From Anaerolineales bacterium (GTDB lineage: Bacteria > Chloroflexota > Anaerolineae > Anaerolineales > UBA11579), in NCBI GenBank assembly GCA_019637805.1, contig JAHBVB010000001.1, forward strand, positions 1,095,875-1,159,874: 64,000 bases of DNA, in the 5' to 3' direction. Position numbers and translations under genes: made by a program. Positions 1 to 9,579 of this stretch are shown in pieces. The notes beneath the pieces were generated by a model. It was given only the letters and a program-made list of their open reading frames with translations, ran no database searches and was not told the origin of the DNA. Within the stretch, counting starts at the first letter, position 1, and each line of letters begins with the position of its first letter.

Positions 1-1623
1 TCCATTGTGCTGGACGCGGTGGAAACCCTGCTGGGGGTGCGCGCCGACACCAACTTGATCCGCGCCGGTGAAGACCGTGCCAGCGTGGAGGGCACCTTTA
101 AGATCCCGGAGGCGCTCAAAGGCCAGATCCATGCCATTTTGCAGCGTGAAGAGCTGCTGGACGACCCGGACTACCTCAGCATCCAACGCGAGTTTCGCCG
201 CGAGGGCCGCAATCTGGCGCGCGTCAACGGCCGCCCGGCCACGGTGGCTTTGGTCAAAGAATTGGGCGAACTGTTGATCGACCTGCACGGCCAGTCGGAG
301 CACCTCTCTCTGCTGCGCGTACCTGCCCACCGCGGCCTGCTGGATCGCTATGCAGGCGTAGAGCGCGAGCTGGCCGCCTACCAAAGCGTCTATGCCAGCT
401 TGCAGGATGTACGCCGTGAGCTGGGCAACCTGCGCGAGGCGGAAGCGGATGCTGCCCGGCGGATTGAGCTGCTCAGCTTCCAGGTGCAGGAGATTGATGC
501 CGCCCGCTTGCAGGTGGACGAAGAACAGTCCTTAAAGGAAGAACGCACCCGCCTGGCCAATGCCGAAGCGCTGGCGGCCAACGCCAATCAGGCGCTGGCC
601 GCGCTGGATGAAGGCGAGGGCGAGGCGCCCTCCGCAAATGATCGCCTGGGCGCCGCCCAGGGCGCCCTGGCCCAGCTGGCCAAAGTGGACCCCTCGCGGG
701 CCGAGCTGCACACCCGGGCGGAGGGCTTGTTCGACGAACTGAGTGAGCTGACCCGTGATCTGCGTGACTATCTGGAACAGATCGAGTTCAACCCGCGCAG
801 ACTGGAAGAGGTGGAAGAGCGCCTGGGCCTCCTGCAGAACCTCAAGCGCAAATACGGTGAGGACATCCCCGCCATCCTGGCGTTCGCCGAGCGCGCCCGC
901 AAGGACCTGGACAATATTTCCAACGCCGAAGAGCGCCTGGCGCAGTTGGAGGCTCAGGAAGCTGAGCTGCTGCTGCAGCTGGCTGCCGCGGCGGCGGCGC
1001 TCTCCGCCAAGCGCCATGCGGCTGCCAAGACGCTCAGTGAAGCTGTGGAAGTCGAGTTGGACGACCTGAAGATGGAAGCCGCCCGCTTCGGCGTGGACTT
1101 TGCCCACCGTGAAGACCCCGCCGGGTTGCCGTTGGATGGCAAGCATTATGCTTTCGACCCATACGGCCATGAAACTGCGGAATTCATGGTGGCCCCCAAC
1201 CCCGGGGAAGGCCTCAAGCCCCTGGTCAAGGTGGCCTCTGGCGGCGAAACCGCCCGGCTGATGTTGGCGCTCAAGAACGTGCTGGCCCGCGCCGACCAAA
1301 CGCCCACCCTGATCTTTGATGAGATCGACCAGGGCATTGGCGGCCGCGTGGGCAGTGTGGTCGGCGAGAAGCTGTGGCGTCTGGCGCGCCAGCACCAGGT
1401 GCTGTGCGTCACGCATCTGCCGCAGCTGGCCGCCTACGGCGACCAGCATTTCAAAGTGGAGAAGGTCGTCCAGGGCGGTCGCACCAGCACCCAGGTGAGC
1501 TTGCTGCAAGGCGAGCCGCGCGTGGTGGAGCTGGCCCATATGCTGGGGGAAGTCAGCGAAGGGACTTTGCAGTCCGCCCTGGAGATTTTGGATACGGTCC
1601 ACAGCACCACAGTTTCAGGCTAG
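1..1623 (+). CDS. recN: DNA repair protein RecN, 3' part
   Basis: RecN is an SMC-like ATPase that acts early in double-strand break repair. The frame is open from the first base (Ser-Ile-Val-Leu-Asp-Ala), which is the segment right after the Walker A loop, so the first ~35-40 codons including Walker A lie outside the window. The middle is a long Leu/Glu/Ala-rich coiled coil (about residues 120-345 of the visible part). The C-terminal ATPase half is clear: a signature-like VASGGETARLMLALK, then LIFDEIDQGIGGRVG as Walker B and D-loop, and VLCVTHLPQLAAYGD as switch region. It ends at TAG, 63 bp before the next gene on the same strand. Family assignment is firm; only the start is missing. Confidence 0.96.
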   Translation, partial: SIVLDAVETLLGVRADTNLIRAGEDRASVEGTFKIPEALKGQIHAILQREELLDDPDYLSIQREFRREGRNLARVNGRPATVALVKELGELLIDLHGQSEHLSLLRVPAHRGLLDRYAGVERELAAYQSVYASLQDVRRELGNLREAEADAARRIELLSFQVQEIDAARLQVDEEQSLKEERTRLANAEALAANANQALAALDEGEGEAPSANDRLGAAQGALAQLAKVDPSRAELHTRAEGLFDELSELTRDLRDYLEQIEFNPRRLEEVEERLGLLQNLKRKYGEDIPAILAFAERARKDLDNISNAEERLAQLEAQEAELLLQLAAAAAALSAKRHAAAKTLSEAVEVELDDLKMEAARFGVDFAHREDPAGLPLDGKHYAFDPYGHETAEFMVAPNPGEGLKPLVKVASGGETARLMLALKNVLARADQTPTLIFDEIDQGIGGRVGSVVGEKLWRLARQHQVLCVTHLPQLAAYGDQHFKVEKVVQGGRTSTQVSLLQGEPRVVELAHMLGEVSEGTLQSALEILDTVHSTTVSG

Positions 1624-1686
1624 AGGTATTTCACTAAAATCAAGCGCGGAATTTTCCGGCGTCTTTGCGAAAGGAACCTTGAATGC

Positions 1687-1878
1687 ATGAGCGATACGGT
1701 TTGTCTCTCTTGTGATGGCAAGATCAGCGTGAAAAACACCCCCAAGATCGGCGCACGCGTGCAGTGCCCGGCTTGTGACGCGGAGTTTGAAGTGGTTTGG
1801 TTAAGCCCGCTGCAGCTGGATTGGCCGGTGGACGACTTTGAAGATGAATATGATGATGCAGGCTACGACGAAGACTAA
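1687..1878 (+). CDS. LysW-like zinc-ribbon protein
   Basis: A 63-residue acidic protein with two CxxC pairs (C6/C9 and C27/C30) that should bind one zinc, followed by EFEVVWLSPLQLDWP, the segment typical of LysW/ArgW amino-group carriers. In LysW the C-terminal EDWGE glutamate carries the lysine or arginine intermediate; here the tail is DEYDDAGYDED, so that terminal Glu is absent. No lysine or arginine genes adjoin it, so a carrier role is doubtful; it may be a solitary LysW-fold protein. AAAGGAAC precedes the ATG by about 10 nt. It sits 63 bp downstream of recN, probably co-transcribed, and ends at a strong hairpin. Confidence 0.8.
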   Translation: MSDTVCLSCDGKISVKNTPKIGARVQCPACDAEFEVVWLSPLQLDWPVDDFEDEYDDAGYDED

Positions 1879-1883
1879 GCCAT

Positions 1884-1915
1884 AAAAAAGAGCCGGGATT
1901 TCCCGGCTCTTTTTA
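1884..1915. terminator. Bidirectional intrinsic terminator
   Basis: AGAGCCGGGA and TCCCGGCTCT form a 10 bp stem with a TT loop, flanked by A5-6 on one side and T5 on the other, so it can end transcripts from both strands. It lies between the LysW-like gene (plus) and rpoD (minus), which converge here. Confidence 0.92.
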
Positions 1916-1926
1916 TGTCACAAACC

Positions 1927-3525
<1,599 letters not shown>

Positions 3526-3532
3526 GGTTGCC

Positions 3533-5452
3533 TTAGCGGGTGGAGGCCAGTTTGCGGTCGCCGGCCAGCGCCTTATCCAGGCGCTGCAGCGTCAGAGTAT
3601 TTTGTAGCATTACTTGGGCGTATTCGCTGGCTTTCAAGTCGCCCTCCTCTTGCGCCGCGGCTTGCAAGTAGCGCATTTGCTCGTTGGTGGCGTACAGGTT
3701 GCGCCGGCGCAGCATCAAAATGCTGCGCAGCAGGTCTTCAAACACACGTTCCGCGTTGGGGTCCATCTCCTGGCTGTTCATCAACATTTCATCGGCGCGG
3801 TCCAGCAGCGGCAGCGGCAGGTTTTGCAAAGCATAGCTGGAAGGTTCCAGCAAATCCTGCTCCAGGGACTCCAGAGACAAACGGAACATCTCCTGCATTT
3901 CGGAATGTTGAAAGTCACCCGAAGAAAGCCGCGGCAGCTTGGCTTGTTGCAGAGAACGATTGACGCGGTAGAGCAGTTCCGGGGTGCGGATGATCACCGC
4001 CAGAATGTGCTTCTCCAGCTTGAAGTTGGGGTCGGAGTTGGTTGCCTCAGCCGGCGCCGGGGAGGCTTGGGTGGCTTCCGCGGCCGGGCGGCGCGGCCTT
4101 GGGCGGCTGGCCGGCCGCCGCGCCGGCCGCTCGCTGACCAGGCTGCGCTCGTCCACCTGCAGCAGGCGAGCCAGCTTTTGTGTGTAGGTGTCGCGTTCGA
4201 TCGGGCTGGGCAGGTCGCCGATCAGCGGCATGACCTGCTCTGCCAGAGAGCGTTTGGCTTTAGGGTCGTTCAGGTCTTGTCCGGCCGCCAGGCTGAGCAT
4301 CACGTGTTCCACCACCGGGCGGGCGGCGGCCAGCAAGCGCGGCCATTCCTCCGGGTCGCTTTGCACCAGCTCGTCCGGGTCTGTGTCCGGCGGCAGGGTG
4401 ATCACCCGGATGTCTGCTTGCAGGCGGGCCTCGTGGCGCAGCAAGCCGCGGGCGTCAAAGACGATCTCCTCTTCGCGGTCCAGCGCCTGGCGGGCCACTT
4501 GCAGACCGCGCAGCGTGGCCTGGTTGCCCGCCGCATCCGCGTCCAGCGCCAGGACGATGCGCTTGCTCAGTCTTTTCAGCACGCGCAGCTGGCCCTCGTT
4601 GATGGCTGTGCCCATCGGGGAAACCGCATTGCTGAAGCCGGCCTGATGCAGGCCGATCACATCCATGTAGCCTTCCACCAGCACGGCCTGGTCTTCGTCG
4701 CGGATGGTTTTGCGGGCACGGTCCAGGCCGTAAAGCAGGGCGCCCTTGTCAAACAGCGGCGTCTGCGGGGAATTCAGATACTTTGGCTGGTCGCCATCCC
4801 GCAGGGCGCGGGCGCCAAAACCCGCCATGCGGCCGCCGCTGTCGCGAATGGGAAAGATGAGCCGGTTGCGGAAGCGGTCGTACTGGCGCCCATCGCGTTC
4901 GCTGGCTACTCCGGCCTCCAGCATTTCTGCAGGGCTGTAGCCCTTGTCTGCCAGGTAGTCGCTGAGCGCGTTGAACGAGTCAGGCGCGTAGCCCAGACCA
5001 AAAGCCTCGATGGTGGCGTCGCTCAGGCCGCGGCCGCGAATGTAACCCAGGGCAGCTTTGCCCGCCTCGCTGCTCAGCAGCTGCTGGCGAAAGAAGGTGG
5101 TGGTCGCCTCCAGCAGCTCACGCAGGCGTGTGTGCTGTTCTTTGGCGGCTTGCTCCATGGGGCTGGGGGCGCGCAGCTGCACGCCGGCGCGTTCCGCCAG
5201 GCGGCGCAAGGCCTCGGGGAAATCCCAGCCCTCTTTTTTCATCACAAACTTGAATACGTCTCCGCCCTCATTGCACTGGCCAAAGCAGCGCCAGGTGCCG
5301 GAGTCTGGGAAGACGACAAAGGATGGAGTGCGTGTATTGCTATGGAAGGGGCACAGCCCTGTGAAATTCTTGCCGGCCCGGCGCAGTTGGACGGTCTCGG
5401 AGACCAGGTCAGCGATGTCTATGCGAGCTTTGATTTCCTCAATGCTGCTCAT
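3533..5452 (-). CDS. dnaG: DNA primase DnaG
   Basis: Primase of 639 aa that makes RNA primers at the replication fork. The CHC2 zinc finger ([12 protein letters not shown], then CFGQC) is at about residues 35-60; the DnaG catalytic core and TOPRIM domain follow, with [16 protein letters not shown] and the acidic [18 protein letters not shown] at about 255-310. A Pro/Arg/Ala-rich linker (~445-475) precedes the C-terminal helicase-binding domain. Length is normal for the family. It is first in a two-gene unit with rpoD. A TATAAT box lies about 50 nt upstream on the minus strand. Confidence 0.97.
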   Translation of the reverse strand: MSSIEEIKARIDIADLVSETVQLRRAGKNFTGLCPFHSNTRTPSFVVFPDSGTWRCFGQCNEGGDVFKFVMKKEGWDFPEALRRLAERAGVQLRAPSPMEQAAKEQHTRLRELLEATTTFFRQQLLSSEAGKAALGYIRGRGLSDATIEAFGLGYAPDSFNALSDYLADKGYSPAEMLEAGVASERDGRQYDRFRNRLIFPIRDSGGRMAGFGARALRDGDQPKYLNSPQTPLFDKGALLYGLDRARKTIRDEDQAVLVEGYMDVIGLHQAGFSNAVSPMGTAINEGQLRVLKRLSKRIVLALDADAAGNQATLRGLQVARQALDREEEIVFDARGLLRHEARLQADIRVITLPPDTDPDELVQSDPEEWPRLLAAARPVVEHVMLSLAAGQDLNDPKAKRSLAEQVMPLIGDLPSPIERDTYTQKLARLLQVDERSLVSERPARRPASRPRPRRPAAEATQASPAPAEATNSDPNFKLEKHILAVIIRTPELLYRVNRSLQQAKLPRLSSGDFQHSEMQEMFRLSLESLEQDLLEPSSYALQNLPLPLLDRADEMLMNSQEMDPNAERVFEDLLRSILMLRRRNLYATNEQMRYLQAAAQEEGDLKASEYAQVMLQNTLTLQRLDKALAGDRKLASTR

Positions 5453-5498
5453 AAGCTCCAGAGAGCGCCAGGGTTGGGGCAGGCGCGTCAGAGGGCGG

Positions 5499-5504
5499 AT
5501 TATA
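5499..5504 (-). promoter_or_regulatory. -10 box upstream of dnaG-rpoD
   Basis: Perfect TATAAT read on the minus strand, 46 nt before the dnaG start; no good -35 box is visible 16-18 nt upstream. It lies in the 117 bp divergent gap between dnaG and glgP. Confidence 0.5.
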
Positions 5505-5569
5505 CCCGCGCCTTTTGGGCGAAGTGTGCATGGTACTATTTAATCTTCACATTCAGGAAGAGAGCCTTT

Positions 5570-7738
5570 ATGTCCGATTTTCATGCGCGCCAGCCCAACC
5601 ACTTCAACATTCCAGAACGCATCCGCCGCTTGGGAGAGCTTTCTTACAACCTGTGGTGGACCTGGAGCCAGAACGCACGCGATTTATTTGACCTGATTGA
5701 CAATGTACTCTGGGAGCAGGTGGGGCACAACCCCGTGCTCTTTCTGCGCAATGTACCCCTGAAGCGACTGGAAGCCGCGGCCCGGGACCTGAATTATGTG
5801 GACTTGTACGATGCCACCCTGGCACGTTTTGACGCCTATATCCATGCCACCGACACATGGTTTCAGCAGAATTGCGCCCAGCATGACGAGGCAAAGATCG
5901 CCTATTTCTCCACGGAGTTTGGCTTGCATGAAACCCTGCCCATGTATGCCGGCGGCCTGGGGGTTCTGGCTGGCGACCATCTAAAAGAAGCCAGTGACCT
6001 GGGCTTGCCCATGGTGGCGATGGGCTTTATCTACACCCAGGGGTACTTCTTCCAACACATCAGCGAAGATGGCTGGCAGGAAGCCCGGCGGGTCACGCTG
6101 CGCTTTGAAGACATGCCCGTCATGCCACTTGTGGATGCGGATGGCCGGCGCCTGACGGTTGAGGTGCAGCTTCCCGGCCGCACGCTGCACGCTCAGGTGT
6201 GGGAAGTGCGTGTGGGACGCGTGCCGCTGTATTTGTTGGATAGCAACGTGGAGAGCAATACAGACACGGACCGCCACCTGACCGCCCGCTTGTACAGCAG
6301 CGAAATGGACCTGCGCATCTCGCAGGAGATCGTGCTGGGCATTGGCGGCGTGCGTGCCCTGCGCAAGCTGGGTTACCAACCCAATGTCTGGCACATGAAC
6401 GAGGGCCACTCCGCCTTCCTCAGCCTGGAGCAGGCCCGCGAGCTGGTGGCGACCGGCATGCCGCTGGAACAGGCTGTGCAGCAACTGCGCAATCAAAACC
6501 TCTTCACCACCCACACCCCGGTTCCAGCAGGCAACGATGAATTCCCGCTGTGGTTGGTGGATCAATACTTTTCGCATTATTGGCCTGAACTGGGCCTGGA
6601 TCAGCAGGGCTTCATTGACTTGGCCGGACGCGTGGCTGCTGACCAGACCACCTTCAGCATGCCAATATTGGCCTTGCGTTTCTCCGCCCAGCACAATGGC
6701 GTCTCCGAACTGCACGGCCGGGTGGCGCGGCGCATGTGGAACTTCTTGTGGCCTGAGGTGAAGGAAGACGAAGTCAAAATTCGCTATGTGACCAATGGAG
6801 TGCATACCGATACCTGGTTGTCACAGCGTCTGGCGCAATTGCTGCGCAAGCACCTGGGCAAACAATGGCATGAGCGCTTGGACGACCCCAAAATGTGGGA
6901 TGGAGTGCTGGATATCCCCGACGCCGAATTGTGGAGAGTGCGGCGTCACCTCAAGCGCCGTATGGGGGCGTTCATCCGTGAACGCGCCCGCAAGCATTGG
7001 ATCCACGATGGCGTGCATCCGGTGCAGACCCTGGCCGCGGGCGTGATGCTGGACCCCTACGCGCTGACGATCGGCTTTGCGCGACGCTTTGCCACATACA
7101 AACGCGCCGACCTGGTGCTGAGCGATATTGACCGCCTGCTGCGCCTACTCAACCGGCCCAATCGCCCGGTGCAGATCATCTTCGCCGGCAAGGCCCACCC
7201 GGCGGATGAGGGCGGCAAGCTGCTCATTCAAGAGGTCTACCGGGTGGTCAAGAAGGCCGAAACCGGCGGGCGGCTGGTGTTCTTGGAAGACTACGACATG
7301 AACGTGGCCCGTTACTTGGTGCAGGGTGTGGATGTGTGGCTCAATACGCCGCGGCGCCCGATGGAAGCCTCGGGGACGTCTGGGCAGAAGGCAGCGCTGA
7401 ACGGCGCGCTCAACTTCTCTGTGCTGGATGGCTGGTGGCGCGAGGGCTACAACGGCAAAAACGGCTGGGTGATCGGCAAGGACGAAGATATTATTGACCC
7501 CAACGAACAGGACGCCAGCGATGCAGCCAGCTTGTACGATGTATTGGAAAACCAGATCGTGCCGCTGTACTACCAGGATCGCCTGCCCCACGAGCCGCCG
7601 CCAGCCTGGCTGGCGATGGTCAAGGAATCCATCCGCACCCTGGCCCCGCAGTTCAGCGCCCGGCGCATGCTGAAAGAATATGTGAATAGCATGTACCTGC
7701 CGGCGATCGAGAACCCCGACCAGTTCTTGGAAGGCTAG
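5570..7738 (+). CDS. glgP: Alpha-glucan phosphorylase (short, DUF3417 type)
   Basis: Releases glucose-1-phosphate from glycogen or maltodextrins with a PLP cofactor. The 722 aa protein opens with the DUF3417 segment (IPERIRRLGELSYNLWWTW) and continues with EFGLHETLPMYAGGLGVLAGD, HMNEGHSAFL, FTTHTPVPAGND and the PLP motif GTSGQKAALNG, in which the lysine at about 607 would form the Schiff base. This is the compact phosphorylase class rather than the ~820 aa E. coli GlgP/MalP class. The ATG at 5570 has AGGAAGAGAG 6 nt upstream and begins the conserved sequence; the same frame runs open for nearly 2 kb upstream but that is antisense to dnaG. The UPF0316 gene follows after 3 bp. Confidence 0.95.
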   Translation: MSDFHARQPNHFNIPERIRRLGELSYNLWWTWSQNARDLFDLIDNVLWEQVGHNPVLFLRNVPLKRLEAAARDLNYVDLYDATLARFDAYIHATDTWFQQNCAQHDEAKIAYFSTEFGLHETLPMYAGGLGVLAGDHLKEASDLGLPMVAMGFIYTQGYFFQHISEDGWQEARRVTLRFEDMPVMPLVDADGRRLTVEVQLPGRTLHAQVWEVRVGRVPLYLLDSNVESNTDTDRHLTARLYSSEMDLRISQEIVLGIGGVRALRKLGYQPNVWHMNEGHSAFLSLEQARELVATGMPLEQAVQQLRNQNLFTTHTPVPAGNDEFPLWLVDQYFSHYWPELGLDQQGFIDLAGRVAADQTTFSMPILALRFSAQHNGVSELHGRVARRMWNFLWPEVKEDEVKIRYVTNGVHTDTWLSQRLAQLLRKHLGKQWHERLDDPKMWDGVLDIPDAELWRVRRHLKRRMGAFIRERARKHWIHDGVHPVQTLAAGVMLDPYALTIGFARRFATYKRADLVLSDIDRLLRLLNRPNRPVQIIFAGKAHPADEGGKLLIQEVYRVVKKAETGGRLVFLEDYDMNVARYLVQGVDVWLNTPRRPMEASGTSGQKAALNGALNFSVLDGWWREGYNGKNGWVIGKDEDIIDPNEQDASDAASLYDVLENQIVPLYYQDRLPHEPPPAWLAMVKESIRTLAPQFSARRMLKEYVNSMYLPAIENPDQFLEG

Positions 7739-7741
7739 CTA

Positions 7742-8278
7742 ATGGAATTTATCGTCACCCCCGAATCGCTGCTGGTCGCCCTGGGTATCTTCACCGCCCG
7801 CACCATCAATCAGACCATCGATACGCTGCGGTTCATGATGACCATCCGCGGCCGCAAGCTGATCGCCTGGGTGCTGGGCTTCACCGAAACGGTCATCTTC
7901 GTCATCACTTTGAGCGCGGTGTTCAGCAACCTCAACAACATCCTCTACATCGTGGCCTATTCGGCTGGTTTCGCCACGGGCAACACCTTCGGCATCATGC
8001 TGGAGGAGCGCCTGGCGGTGGGGCACCAGCAAGTGCGTATTGTCAGCAGCAAGAAGGGCGCCGCGATCGCCAAAGCGCTGCGCAAGGAAGGCTACGGCGT
8101 CACCGAAATTTCCGCCCGCGGCCGCAGCGGGGCAGTGCGCCTGCTGGAAGTCGGTGCCCCGCGGCGCAATGTCAAGCGCATCCACCAGGTGGCGCAGGAC
8201 ATTGATGAGAACGCCTTCATCAGCAGCGAGGACATTCGCCCGCTGTGGCGCGGCTTTTGGGGGCGGCAGAGGAAGTAG
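7742..8278 (+). CDS. UPF0316/DUF2179 family membrane protein
   Basis: 178 aa. The first ~85 residues hold three hydrophobic helices with the conserved segment IFTARTINQTIDTLRFMMTIRGRKL; the C-terminal ~90 residues form a soluble DUF2179 domain (VRIVSSKKGAAIAKALRKEGYGVTEISARGRSG), a small alpha/beta module also found in YitT-type proteins. Function is not established; a ligand-sensing role has been suggested for such domains. It follows glgP by 3 bp and is probably translated from the same mRNA. The gene converges on the aminopeptidase gene across 126 bp of repeats. Confidence 0.85.
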   Translation: MEFIVTPESLLVALGIFTARTINQTIDTLRFMMTIRGRKLIAWVLGFTETVIFVITLSAVFSNLNNILYIVAYSAGFATGNTFGIMLEERLAVGHQQVRIVSSKKGAAIAKALRKEGYGVTEISARGRSGAVRLLEVGAPRRNVKRIHQVAQDIDENAFISSEDIRPLWRGFWGRQRK

Positions 8279-8302
8279 CCTTCATCTTCAAGCGGATTTG
8301 GT

Positions 8303-8330
8303 GTAGGGGCGTAGCATGCTACGCCCCTAC
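8303..8330. repeat. 28 bp palindrome of the GTAGGGGCG type
   Basis: GTAGGGGCGTAGCA and TGCTACGCCCCTAC form a perfect palindrome between two convergent genes. A second element with the same GTAGGGGCG ends but a different centre (GGGTTACCC) is at 27382-27408, so this is a dispersed repeat family whose arms are fixed and whose centre varies. It could also work as a terminator, though no T-run follows. Confidence 0.85.
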
Positions 8331-8350
8331 GCGCTTCAAGTAAAAAAAAT

Positions 8351-8398
8351 TAACCACAGAGGCAAAGAGCACGAAGAACAAACTTTGTGTTGTGGTTA
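8351..8398. repeat. Inverted repeat TAACCACA/TGTGGTTA with CACAGAG-like centre
   Basis: TAACCACA (8351-8358) and TGTGGTTA (8391-8398) are perfect 8 bp arms. The left part, accacagaggcaaagagcac, resembles a short-period repeat dispersed in many bacterial genomes. It lies just past the stop of the minus-strand aminopeptidase gene. Confidence 0.55.
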
Positions 8399-8404
8399 TT
8401 TGTA

Positions 8405-9508
8405 CTAGATCGTAAACGCGCCATCCTTATAGACCAGTTCCCCGTCCACAAGAATTTCCGAATCTTCACGCAAATCGCAAATCATGTCCCAGTGCACGGC
8501 GCTTTTGTTCTGGCTGCCGGTTTCCGGGTAGCCGGCCCCCAGCGCCATATGGAATGAACCGCCGATCTTCTCATCCAGCAGGATGTGGCCGGTGAAACGG
8601 TCGATGTCGGTGTTGAGGCCAATGGCGAATTCGCCCACATAGCTGGCGCCGGGGTCCACGTTGAGTTGGGCGCGCAGGAAGTCTTGCTCGCTGCGGGCAG
8701 TAGCCTTCACCACCTTGCCGTTCTCGAAGTGCAGTTCGGCGCCTTCGACCACATGGCCTTCGTAGAGCGCCGGATAGGTGTAACGCACCCACCCGTTGAG
8801 CGAGTCTTCCACCGGGCCGGTGAAAATTTCGCCATCAGGCATGTTGTGGATGCCGTGCGAGTTGCGGAAAGTGCGGCCTTTAATAGAGAGGGTCAGGTCC
8901 ACATTCGGGCCGCGCAGCTGCACTTTGTCATGGCCTTGGATGGCGTCGATATAGCGCTGCTGGTCGGCCTTGACGCCCAGCCAGTGCGCCACCGGGTCGC
9001 CGGCCACGGCGTGCACGGCTTTGTAATAGAAATCCTGGTATTCGGCCAGGCTCATGCTGGCCTGGTCGGCGTAGGCCTGGGTGGGAAAGAGGGTCGTGAC
9101 CCACTTGAATTCCTCCCGGGCGCCGCGCTCCATCTGCGCCCGCAGGATGGACGTATTGGCGGCCGAGTGCGCGGCCTGTTTCTTGGGGTCGACGTTTTGC
9201 AGGGCGTCCAACCTGGTTTCAGACCACAGGCGAATGCGCGCCTCGAAGTTGTCGTAGGCGTATGCCATAAGCTGGTTCTTGTGCGCGGCTTCGGCCTCGG
9301 GAATATGCTCGAAGAAAAGCTCCTGTTGCTCAGGAAACTCCATCTGGATATACGGGTGACCGCCGCGCTCCACGACGAGCTTGTAGACCTCGCGGATGGC
9401 GGGTAGCGCTTCGGTGGTGGCCTCAATGAACACGCGGTCACCCGCTGCGATTTTGGTGGAGTAGTCCACCAGGATACGGGCAAAGTTGATCAGGCGTGGA
9501 TCGCTCAT
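8405..9508 (-). CDS. M29 family aminopeptidase
   Basis: 367 aa member of the thermophilic metallo-aminopeptidase family (AmpS/AmpT/PepS). Family marks are the N-terminal LINFARILVDYSTKIAAGDRVFIEA, the central HNMPDGEIFTGPVEDSLNGWV, and the C-terminal GLNTDIDRFTGHILLDEKIGG with HMALGAGYP and SAVHWDMICDLREDSEILVDG, which supply the Glu/His/Asp ligands of the two-metal site. Full length, cytoplasmic, no signal peptide. A TATAAT box ends 6 nt before the ATG, so the mRNA is probably leaderless. It is divergent from the oxidoreductase gene and probably a single-gene unit. Confidence 0.93.
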   Translation of the reverse strand: MSDPRLINFARILVDYSTKIAAGDRVFIEATTEALPAIREVYKLVVERGGHPYIQMEFPEQQELFFEHIPEAEAAHKNQLMAYAYDNFEARIRLWSETRLDALQNVDPKKQAAHSAANTSILRAQMERGAREEFKWVTTLFPTQAYADQASMSLAEYQDFYYKAVHAVAGDPVAHWLGVKADQQRYIDAIQGHDKVQLRGPNVDLTLSIKGRTFRNSHGIHNMPDGEIFTGPVEDSLNGWVRYTYPALYEGHVVEGAELHFENGKVVKATARSEQDFLRAQLNVDPGASYVGEFAIGLNTDIDRFTGHILLDEKIGGSFHMALGAGYPETGSQNKSAVHWDMICDLREDSEILVDGELVYKDGAFTI

Positions 9509-9514
9509 GGCCGC

Positions 9515-9520
9515 ATTATA
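9515..9520 (-). promoter_or_regulatory. -10 box placed for a leaderless aminopeptidase mRNA
   Basis: TATAAT on the minus strand, separated from the start codon by only 6 nt (gcggcc). Transcription starting about 6-7 nt after the -10 would begin at or next to the ATG. No Shine-Dalgarno is possible in that space. Confidence 0.65.
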
Positions 9521-9560
9521 TAGCCGCGGCTGGTTACGGGCCGCCCAAAACTGAAAATGA

Positions 9561-9566
9561 TAGAAT
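9561..9566 (+). promoter_or_regulatory. -10 box of the oxidoreductase gene
   Basis: TAGAAT lies 13 nt before the ATG at 9580, with no convincing -35 box; it would give a very short or absent leader. It overlaps an in-frame ATG at 9565, which argues for 9580 as the true start. Confidence 0.45.
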
Positions 9567-9579
9567 GCGGCAGGTTTCC

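Noticed and set aside
532-1602. Long minus-strand open frame of 356 codons inside recN
   Set aside because: Antisense shadow of recN with Gln/His/Leu-rich text and no family likeness. The same applies to long antisense frames over nuo genes and the aminopeptidase.
3614-5569. Open plus-strand frame that extends glgP upstream by about 650 codons
   Set aside because: It is antisense to dnaG and reflects GC-rich codon bias; the phosphorylase family sequence and a good ribosome site begin at 5570.
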